Of a stretch of 64,000 bases of DNA, positions 51,884 through 61,848 are shown piece by piece (positions within the stretch are counted from its first letter, which is position 1; every line of letters starts with the position of its first letter). This DNA comes from Kazachstania africana CBS 2517. Its lineage: Eukaryota > Ascomycota > Saccharomycetes > Saccharomycetales > Saccharomycetaceae. The notes under the pieces were generated by a model. The model did no database searches and had not been told where the DNA came from. It saw only the letters and a program-made list of their open reading frames with translations. Made by a program: the position numbers and the translations under genes. The stretch is taken from contig NC_018940.1 of NCBI RefSeq assembly GCF_000304475.1, positions 186,001 to 250,000 of the forward strand. The letters are read 5' to 3'.

Positions 51884-52214
51884 ATGTCAGGTTATTATAA
51901 GGATTCAGTACGTTCAAGATTCGAAGGAAAATACATCTTTTCATTTAGTATCGAAATATCTTTTACTAACATAAATTATATATTAAAAGTATTACCAATA
52001 TCAAGAGTATAACTCTCCACCACCTCCACCACCACAAAATATCAACTATTACCAGTATCCTCCTCCACCTCCGCCACAACCGATTTACGTACAACAGCCG
52101 CCACAACCTATCTACGTACAACAAGCACCTCAATCCCGTGGTAATGAAGACTGCCTAGCTGGATGTTTAACTGGTCTATGTATCTGTTGCGCTTTTGATG
52201 CCCTAATGTTTTAA
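51884..52214 (+). CDS. CYSTM-domain protein with intron, YDL012C/YBR016W type
   Basis: A two-exon gene that no single frame shows. Exon 1 (51884-51907) encodes MSGYYKDS. The intron starts GTACGT at 51908, has branch point TACTAAC at 51964-51970 and, by first-AG choice, ends at 51989 (AAAG). Exon 2 (51990-52214) begins [10 protein letters not shown] later AG at 52007 keeps the same frame and would drop six residues. The 82-aa product has a Pro/Gln/Tyr-rich body with two PIYVQQ repeats and the tail [16 protein letters not shown], the CYSTM signature shared with S. cerevisiae YDL012C, which also has an intron. A plasma-membrane tail anchor is likely. SLX5 next door matches YDL013W. Confidence 0.88.
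51908..51989 (+). other. Spliceosomal intron
   Basis: 82-nt intron: 5' GTACGT, branch point TACTAAC (branch A at 51969), 3' AG at 51988-51989, giving a 20-nt branch-to-acceptor distance. The acceptor is AAG rather than the favoured YAG. Confidence 0.75.
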
Positions 52215-52370
52215 TCGTGATGAAATCTTCCTTTTATAGAATACCCATATATACATAAAGATACTTATTAAAAAAGTTATTTTTCCTTGTCCTCGTAAAT
52301 ACTTATATCGAGTGTACAACTAAAAGTGAGCTATCAATTTTGTTCTTCAATATTTCCCACGTCCCATGAA

Positions 52371-54314
52371 TCAGAAATAAACTTCAGATAATTTACCCCT
52401 GGATCTGAGTAGCCCTTTGCAGTTGTCAGCAGGGCATTTCTTTGGGCCATAATTCTCAGGATGTGATGATCCAATTAATTTTGCTAACTCTTTCTTGGGC
52501 TTTCTGGAATTTTCCTTTGCATTGGATATCCTAGCAACACATCGTCCACAATATAAATGTCCACATTTAGCAACAAATGTCCTCTTAGATAGATGTCTGT
52601 CAATCTCTGACGGTTTAGCTAAGCTTTGATACGGACAGTATGATTTATATTTCGAAACTAAAAATTGGAATGATAATCCACGATCTTCTTCTCCAATACC
52701 TTTGAAATCATCGGGAATACCAATACCAAGTTCAGCCCCACATAAAGTACAAATGGGTACTTCCATCAGATTGTTTCTTACAGCAACATCGTCATCAACT
52801 ATTATCTCCTCTTCTTTACCATTTTTCATCGCTTTTACTACTGTCTTTGGAGTAGAATCAAAATTTGCACTGTATCCATCCGGTAGATTCCTTGCCTTTT
52901 TATGATTAGCTTCCCGTTGAGACTTTGTGTTTGCCATGAAACCTTTCGTCCTACTATCATGCTCCCTTTCTTCACGCTCTTGTATCATATTAATAATATT
53001 TTGTGTCCTTTGTGCCTCTTCATCTTCATTCTCTCCATGCTCACCCATGTAATCATCATATTCATTCATATATCCATAGTAATCACCATCTTCATCATCA
53101 CGTATGTCTCCTCCATCAAATACATTTTGAAACCCATTGTTTGCAAGGAAGATACGAGCCAAATTATTCGCTGTTAGTCCGCCTTCGTTGGATTCCATAT
53201 CAAATCTAAGTCTCGCTAACCTTTGGTTTCTTGTTCTTCTTCTCCTATCACGTCCATCTGTTCTAGCTCTTCCTGCAGTGGCAGGCGCAGCACTATTTTG
53301 TACCCTTCTCGTAGCCCAATTTTGTAGAAGATAACTTCTATATTCTGTGTAGAGTGAGATAAGTTCAGCACCACAGTCTTGTAAGGTCACTGGTGCAATA
53401 TTCTCTAGAATGGATTTGAACTCGTGAATCGTTTGCGCGTGGTCAAATGCACTCCTAATATCAGGAGAGTATGCATTTATTCTGTTTCTAATCTCATCGA
53501 ACCTTGGATTGCCACTAATCATTTCCGGTCGTTGTTCATTCATTCGCCTTCTTCTCTGAGCTAATTGTCTCATTTGTGCCTGTTCCTCTTGACGGAGCCT
53601 TCTAATATTAGAAGGAAGGTATCTATTGTTTTGTCTCCCGGCAGCAGTATCGTTATTTTCATCGTCACTGTTGTTCAGGAAGAGGGACCTTATTCTTCCT
53701 GCGCTTCTTCTTAATAATCGACGGCGAGGTTCAGGTAAAGCGTCTTGCCATTCAAATGAACGATGCGCTGGTCTATCACTATCACTGGCGTTGATTTGTA
53801 GAGACTCGCCGCCAGGTAAGTTCAAAGTCACAGTAGGTCGTGTTGTCCTCTCTTCTATAATTTCCAACCCATCATCTTCATTGTTTCCATTATTGCTATC
53901 TCCATTTATCACCACTATCCTTGGAGTATTAAAACCATGGTGACCAGAGGCGTATTGGTCTTCCGTATCCAAATCGATGTATTCAGCACCGGGATCGATA
54001 GGACCGTTGGGGTCTCTCGGAGCCTCAATAGCCCCCACTATCTCCACGTCATCGTCATCATCGTTATTATCACCTTCTTGGGATACATGAGTTGTAGTCT
54101 CATTATCATCGCCAGGATCTCTTGTGCTTACAAACCTATTCAGAATGTCACGAGGCCTACCAATTCTGCGATCAGGTACTAGCCGTCTGTATCTATTCTC
54201 ATCCCGTATCCTCTCATCTTCTTCTTCATCTGTTTCTATCAGTATAACAGAATCCTGATCTCCTGAAGAACCCATATTTCTGTAGTATGTGGACGCCTCC
54301 TCTGACCTTGCCAT
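52371..54314 (-). CDS. SLX5: SUMO-targeted ubiquitin ligase subunit
   Basis: Slx5-Slx8 ubiquitinates sumoylated nuclear proteins and protects the genome. The 647-aa product (S. cerevisiae Slx5 619 aa) has an acidic N-terminal part with four SUMO-interacting motif candidates (DSVILIETDEEED, DDVEIVGAIE, AEYIDLDTED, DGLEIIEE), a long charged middle and a C-terminal RING-like region from about residue 520: ICTLCGAELGIG, KCGHLYCGRCVARI, CPADNC. It is divergent from GRX6/7 across a 358-bp promoter. Confidence 0.93.
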   Translation of the reverse strand: MARSEEASTYYRNMGSSGDQDSVILIETDEEEDERIRDENRYRRLVPDRRIGRPRDILNRFVSTRDPGDDNETTTHVSQEGDNNDDDDDVEIVGAIEAPRDPNGPIDPGAEYIDLDTEDQYASGHHGFNTPRIVVINGDSNNGNNEDDGLEIIEERTTRPTVTLNLPGGESLQINASDSDRPAHRSFEWQDALPEPRRRLLRRSAGRIRSLFLNNSDDENNDTAAGRQNNRYLPSNIRRLRQEEQAQMRQLAQRRRRMNEQRPEMISGNPRFDEIRNRINAYSPDIRSAFDHAQTIHEFKSILENIAPVTLQDCGAELISLYTEYRSYLLQNWATRRVQNSAAPATAGRARTDGRDRRRRTRNQRLARLRFDMESNEGGLTANNLARIFLANNGFQNVFDGGDIRDDEDGDYYGYMNEYDDYMGEHGENEDEEAQRTQNIINMIQEREEREHDSRTKGFMANTKSQREANHKKARNLPDGYSANFDSTPKTVVKAMKNGKEEEIIVDDDVAVRNNLMEVPICTLCGAELGIGIPDDFKGIGEEDRGLSFQFLVSKYKSYCPYQSLAKPSEIDRHLSKRTFVAKCGHLYCGRCVARISNAKENSRKPKKELAKLIGSSHPENYGPKKCPADNCKGLLRSRGKLSEVYF

Positions 54315-55335
<1,021 letters not shown>

Positions 55336-55804
55336 GATTAGGAGATAATTTTTGCCAGAAAACAATTTGAAGCGCATTGCTTCCCCATTAATTGTTATTA
55401 CTATTTTGTTTGTTTGTTTAGTTAAGCAAAAATGGAATCACATCTCGACTAAACTGCCTGTAGGACAGTATATATGTCTCCAAATGCATTAGAAGTAAGA
55501 GTATCATAATTTTTTATGGCGGAATTGCTTCAATTTATAAATTCTTTATACCGATATAGTCGAATATTAAGTACATTCTCGTTTTTAGGGAGATTTTTAC
55601 CGCACTATAGAAAGAGGTGAATAATAGAATAGGCCGCTTCTTTCTTATACATTCCCTTGTTCAACTCAGTTCCTTTTGACGTATGGCAATATTCTTTCTA
55701 TTTCGTTCTTTAGTATATTAAGCGGATAAAAATTAACTATTGAATGTAATATTGAAGAATTTAAAATATTAATCTAAAAGATATAAATTAAGCTTCGAAC
55801 CAGC
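55336..55804. other. Interval between GRX6/7 and APC11
   Basis: AT-rich promoter region of APC11; I see no other element. Confidence 0.45.
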
Positions 55805-56326
55805 ATGAAGGTGACTGTTAAGAAGATCTACCCTGTATATGCATGGTCTTGGGATATAGTGACACGCAAGGGTGAACAGAAGAGTGATGTTTATTCGGTA
55901 CTTGATAAATATAGAAGTGAAAAAGATGATGTTTGTGGTATTTGTAGAGCAAGCTACAATGGAACATGTCCTAGTTGCAAGATTCCAGGTACCATGTGCC
56001 CTCTGATTGTCGGTTCATGCAATCATAATTTCCATTATCATTGTATATTTAGATGGCTGAATACGTTAAATTCCAAGGGATTGTGTCCTATGTGCAGACA
56101 AGAATTCAAATTAGACAAGAAATTAGTAATAAACTCTGATTATCTACAAAAATTTGAGGTCTTAGCTAGGAAAAATAGGGAAAGAAGGGCTCTGAATGTT
56201 GATGAAGAAGATAACGGTATTGACAATATGATAATTGACGCGGCCGGGATTGAGGATGACAGTAGTAGTGACAATAGCAACTTCCTTGGGGACTCCCATG
56301 AAAGAAGCGACGTACTGATGTATTGA
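55805..56326 (+). CDS. APC11: Anaphase-promoting complex RING subunit
   Basis: Catalytic RING-H2 subunit of the APC/C ubiquitin ligase, which recruits E2 enzymes and drives cyclin and securin destruction. The 173-aa product (S. cerevisiae Apc11 165 aa) has the family N-terminus MKVTVKKIYPVYAWSWD and a RING-H2 at residues 44-97 (CGIC, CPSC, CNHNFHYHCIFRWL, CPMCRQEF). The C-terminus is acidic. Confidence 0.95.
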   Translation: MKVTVKKIYPVYAWSWDIVTRKGEQKSDVYSVLDKYRSEKDDVCGICRASYNGTCPSCKIPGTMCPLIVGSCNHNFHYHCIFRWLNTLNSKGLCPMCRQEFKLDKKLVINSDYLQKFEVLARKNRERRALNVDEEDNGIDNMIIDAAGIEDDSSSDNSNFLGDSHERSDVLMY

Positions 56327-56548
56327 TATTTTATCTCTTACTTCAAACAGTTCAATAATATTCGGTTGATAATAGACATATATCTTTCTTGCGCCGCAAG
56401 TTTTAAATAGAGAAAAGATTCAAAATCTAGTACTTATAGATATGTATATTGAGCAGTATAATCAATAAGTGGGGCTATATTCCAACCTGGTAGCCTCTCG
56501 TTTCAATCCATTGAATAGTATATTAAAAATATTTGTAGCAAAAAGTTA

Positions 56549-56621
56549 TGCTTCCAACCAGAGTCGAACTGATGATCTCCACATTACTAGTGTGGCGCCT
56601 TACCAACTTGGCCATAGAAGC
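56549..56621 (-). tRNA. tT(AGU): tRNA-Thr (anticodon AGU)
   Basis: Minus strand GCTTCTATGGCCAAGTTGG..., with anticodon stem CCACA/TGTGG around CTAGTAA (AGT) and an acceptor ending GGAAGC plus discriminator A; 73 nt, no intron. The T-arm differs from S. cerevisiae but pairs throughout, including one wobble. Confidence 0.96.
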
Positions 56622-57478
56622 TTTTTATTGCTTTTTCCTGTAAAAGAAAGACCAATATTACAACATTAAGCTACGACTGATTTAATTTATACACACTAAG
56701 CCAGTCACAACAAAACCAGTGCATCAATTGCTCAACACTTTAAACTTCGTATTTCATAATGTTCAATCTATTCGAATATTAAGGAAAACTTTTCATACGC
56801 ACAGCTTTATCCATTTTGAAGAATTCCACACTATAAAAGGGAACTCTTCGTCACATTTGTTCTTAGTATTACATTTACTCCATACCTTGGTACATAAAAC
56901 AATAACATTTGATAGGTTTTTAGCTATAGTCGTAGGACCAGATCCGGTTCCGTCGTTCCAGTTCCTGAATCAGAATATACACAACGTGTGTTATATTCCA
57001 TATGTTGTTATCTGTATCACTAGATAATGCTAGCTTAACACATTAATAACCTTTTTCATATGTTGGTACAAATCAGTTCAAACAAGCTAGCACTAAACGG
57101 AAGACATTGCGTGCTATCCAAATGGTGTAGTTCAACGTCATAGTAGCTACATAATGACGGTAATTGTTTAGTGCCTTCTACAGTAACTCTTTCTAGCGGT
57201 ATATCCTGGACTTGTGCTTGTCTCTAAGAAATTTTAATCCATTGAAAGACCAAGTACCATATACACGATTATGATAATCCACATAGATGAAGTATGCTGC
57301 TCTCATATATACTGAATCACATAGAGCTTCAAAGTAAAGTCATTTTCGGTTTATATGGAAGATTGCCGCCGAGGAAGCACTTTAATTGAAAAAGAGAACA
57401 AAGTGATATACACAAAGTTAGGTATTCTCTGAAAAAGGTCAACTTATATTTCAAAGGTCGTACTTTCTATTGCAGAGA
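56622..57478. promoter_or_regulatory. Interval upstream of the unknown membrane protein
   Basis: No gene is recognised; a 102-codon frame at 56719-57027 contains no ATG. TTGCCGCCGA at 57363-57372 differs from the Ume6 URS1 consensus by one base and lies 107 bp before the next gene's ATG. ATACACAAAG near 57407 partly resembles an Ndt80 (MSE) site. Confidence 0.4.
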
Positions 57479-58303
57479 ATGAGGCTGTTGCTAATCTGCA
57501 GCTGCGTCTTATTTATTTTGATCAACTCTGCTTTCGCTATATCATTCAGTGCTGGTGATGAAAGTGATTTTAGTGAAACTTATAGGTTATTGAAAGGTAT
57601 AGAAAACGACGAACTCTTGAGTACGTTTGAAAGGAAATTGTACAAACTTTTGAAGATTTTGCAGCTATCTCCAGATAGGGAGCATAATGTGACACTTGAG
57701 GAATTTATTGAAGTAAGCCTCACGGGATCTGATAAAACTAAGCAGAACAAGATATCCCAACCTGCCTCAGACTATTTCTGGAATAAAAACTTACTATCAG
57801 AGGAGATAGGTGAAATTATAAGACTAAAAGAGTTGTCGGAAACAAAATACTTCGATAAATACATATATTGGGGTAGTAATAAGATGATAGCATACCAGCT
57901 ATGGCTATTCGATTCCGAGAAACAGGATATTCTCACCAGTGCAAGGAACATCAGAAGTTCCCTTCATGCGCAGGTCGTAAGTCTTGAGTTAACACGACTG
58001 TACAGCAAGACAGAGCTGAAAAAGCTTTTGCACCACTTGAGGTCAGCTAACTACGACTTAAATGAAACGAGGAAAACGCTTCTAGTAAAAGATAGAGCAT
58101 CTGTTGACCAGGTTATTAAAAGGGAAAAAGTGGAAGGAAATATCAAATACATTCAAGATGGGTCGCTTCATCTCGTACAAGCAATTGGTGCCTTAACGAT
58201 ATGCATTGTCAGTCATATGCATATTTGTGTTGCAATCTTTACAGTACTACTACCATTACAATTTATTTTGTGGATGCTCATGGTGATCAGCGAATGCTTT
58301 TGA
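57479..58303 (+). CDS. Unrecognised secretory-pathway membrane protein
   Basis: The 274-aa product starts at ATG 57479; a TTG three codons upstream is rejected. A strong signal peptide (MRLLLICSCVLFILINSAFA, cleavage near residue 20) is followed by a lumenal or extracellular helical region with few cysteines, two N-glycosylation sequons (NVT near residue 73 and NET near 195), and a hydrophobic C-terminal pair of segments (about 228-250 and 253-270), ending SECF. I recognise no domain. It lies between APC11/tRNA-Thr and IPP1. S. cerevisiae YBR013C sits between GRX7 and IPP1 in the same relative direction but is only 129 aa, so homology is only a positional guess. A near-consensus URS1 upstream suggests meiotic expression. 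Confidence 0.7.
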   Translation: MRLLLICSCVLFILINSAFAISFSAGDESDFSETYRLLKGIENDELLSTFERKLYKLLKILQLSPDREHNVTLEEFIEVSLTGSDKTKQNKISQPASDYFWNKNLLSEEIGEIIRLKELSETKYFDKYIYWGSNKMIAYQLWLFDSEKQDILTSARNIRSSLHAQVVSLELTRLYSKTELKKLLHHLRSANYDLNETRKTLLVKDRASVDQVIKREKVEGNIKYIQDGSLHLVQAIGALTICIVSHMHICVAIFTVLLPLQFILWMLMVISECF

Positions 58304-58421
58304 AATAGAACATTCTATTACTAGTGTGACTGCATTCCCTTTTGATTAATTTCAAAGATATAGTGGGCTTTCGGTCTGCGTAGCACAGTTTTGTGAGAGG
58401 AGTTGAGTAGACGCACGAGTA

Positions 58422-58463
58422 TTTTTTTTTTTTTTTTTTTTGACAACAACGTGAGTTGTTGTC
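58422..58463. promoter_or_regulatory. Poly(dT)20 followed by a perfect hairpin in the IPP1 promoter
   Basis: A run of 20 T (58422-58441) is followed directly by GACAACAAC-GTGA-GTTGTTGTC (58442-58463), a 9-bp perfect stem with a 4-nt loop. It lies about 120-160 bp upstream of the IPP1 ATG, where nucleosome-excluding poly(dA:dT) tracts are expected. Confidence 0.6.
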
Positions 58464-58580
58464 GTTGTGAAATTTCATATATAAGAAAAAAAGATTTCGA
58501 ACAAATCAATTGTGCATTGATGCTGGTTACAAATTCCTATATTATACCTTTAAAAAGGAAGTATAGCAATTACTTAAATA

Positions 58581-59444
58581 ATGGTTTACTCTACCAGACA
58601 AATTGGTGCTAAGAACACTTTAGAATACAAGGTTTACATCGAAGAAGATGGTAAGCCAATTTCTGCATTCCACGATATCCCATTATATGCAGACAAAGAA
58701 AACAATATTTTCAACATGGTTGTTGAAATCCCACGTTGGAGCAACGCCAAGTTAGAAATTACCAAGGAAGATGCTTTGAACCCAATTATTCAAGACACTA
58801 AGGATGGTAAATTAAGATTTGTTAGAAACTGTTTCCCACACCATGGTTACATTCACAATTACGGTGCTTTCCCACAAACTTGGGAAGATCCAAACCAAGC
58901 CCATCCGGACACTAAGGCTGTTGGCGACAACGATCCAATTGATGTTTTAGAAATCGGTGAAACCATTGCTTACACCGGTGAAGTTAAACAAGTTAAAGTT
59001 CTTGGTGTTATGGCTTTATTAGATGAAGGTGAAACTGACTGGAAGGTTATTGCCATTGACGTCAAAGACCCATTAGCTCCAAAACTAAATGACATCGAAG
59101 ATGTTGAAAAATATTTCCCAGGTTTAATAAAGGCCACCAACGAATGGTTCAGAATTTACAAAATTCCAGATGGTAAGCGTGAAAATCAATTTGCCTTCTC
59201 CGGTGAAGCTAAAAACAAGAAATACGCCTTAGATGTCATTAAGGAAACCAACGAATCTTGGAAACACTTAATTGCTGGTAAGTCTGTTGACAGTAAGGGT
59301 ATTGAATTAACTAACACTACTTTAACTGAAACTCCAAGTTACTCTGCTGCTGCTGCTTCTGCTATTCCAGCTTCTTCTCCAAGGGAAGATGCTCCAATTG
59401 ATAAGTCCATTGACAAATGGTTCTTCATTTCTGGTTCTGCTTAA
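58581..59444 (+). CDS. IPP1: Cytosolic inorganic pyrophosphatase
   Basis: Hydrolyses pyrophosphate to phosphate, essential to drive biosynthesis. The product is 287 aa, equal to S. cerevisiae Ipp1. The family signature DNDPID spans residues 116-121, with metal-binding Asp116, Asp118 and Asp121; also [25 protein letters not shown] and CNG-free [11 protein letters not shown]. Codon use is very biased. Its neighbours H3 and H4 match YBR009C-YBR011C. Confidence 0.97.
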   Translation: MVYSTRQIGAKNTLEYKVYIEEDGKPISAFHDIPLYADKENNIFNMVVEIPRWSNAKLEITKEDALNPIIQDTKDGKLRFVRNCFPHHGYIHNYGAFPQTWEDPNQAHPDTKAVGDNDPIDVLEIGETIAYTGEVKQVKVLGVMALLDEGETDWKVIAIDVKDPLAPKLNDIEDVEKYFPGLIKATNEWFRIYKIPDGKRENQFAFSGEAKNKKYALDVIKETNESWKHLIAGKSVDSKGIELTNTTLTETPSYSAAAASAIPASSPREDAPIDKSIDKWFFISGSA

Positions 59445-59652
59445 TTAATTCCAATTATATAGAAGGATCTAAATATATATGAAGAGATAAATTATTAAGG
59501 CTATTTTGAAGAAAAGTAAAGTGAAAAAAATACTATTGAAATTAATTTCTATTTTTTTTTCTTGAATATATTATATTATACAAAAGTAACTTAAAAAACT
59601 ATATCATTATCATTCCCAAAACAAAAGAAAAGGAAGAAAATAAAAGAGTAAA

Positions 59653-60990
<1,338 letters not shown>

Positions 60991-61848
60991 TTTCTTCAAC
61001 GAACTTCTTAATGTCTATTTTTTTTTGCATTCTACAAGTGTATAATATTCTGGGTATGATTATATGTATATAAATATTTTAATTACAATCAAAAGTAAAT
61101 CAATCAACGACAATTTATTCTTTGCCATAAACGTACTATTTTGTGTGCAAGTTCTTTGTTTACTTTATTATAACATTTTGTTCTCATGATAGTACAATTG
61201 ACCGACAAGAAATAAGTGCAATATACTATATTCAGACCAAACAAAAATATATATAATGAGACATCCATAAAGATTCAAGATAGTATAATTTACAGACACA
61301 CAAGTCATGACGTCCCAAGAGTCACACACCGTCCATCCATCACAGAGTCCGCATACCGGAGAATGTCACTGCAAGCATCATCACTCCCAACCATCCAGCG
61401 TATATATCGTCCATCCACCATCCCCCATCCATACAGCATGCCATCCAGCATGCCATCAAGTCACTCTAAGCCAACCATCCGGCAGCGTTTCTTGTAACTT
61501 CATCGTGAGTTCTTTTCTTTTTCAATCGGTGAGGTTCCACCTTTTCTTTTTCTGCTTTGTCGCTCAAAGGACATTATTTTTATTAACCTCATTTTTTTCT
61601 TGTAATAGTTTCTTTGCACATTTCTAACTCAAATACTTGTTTCCACGATTACTATCTCCATCTCATTAGACTACTTCACCATCAAATATAATAAACTTTT
61701 TAATCAAATCTTTCCTCATTATTGAGAAACAGACCTTCTAACTCTATTTCATCCCATATAAAAGAACTTTATTACAACAGATAAGCTCAAGGAAAGAATT
61801 TTGTATTTCAAGAAAAAAAAATTTTTTTTATAGATACCACCAGAAGTT
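60991..61848. promoter_or_regulatory. SOK1 upstream region with CATCC cluster
   Basis: Seven CATCC pentamers, all on the plus strand, fall between 61334 and 61480. An 11-12-bp near-repeat (AGCATGCCATC) lies near 61435-61457. A CRE-like TGACGTC is at 61308-61314. The open frames across this part reflect the repeats and show no domain. Confidence 0.5.

Noticed and set aside
56719..57027. 102-codon frame between tRNA-Thr and the membrane protein
   Set aside because: Starts at GTG, has no ATG at all and resembles no protein I know.
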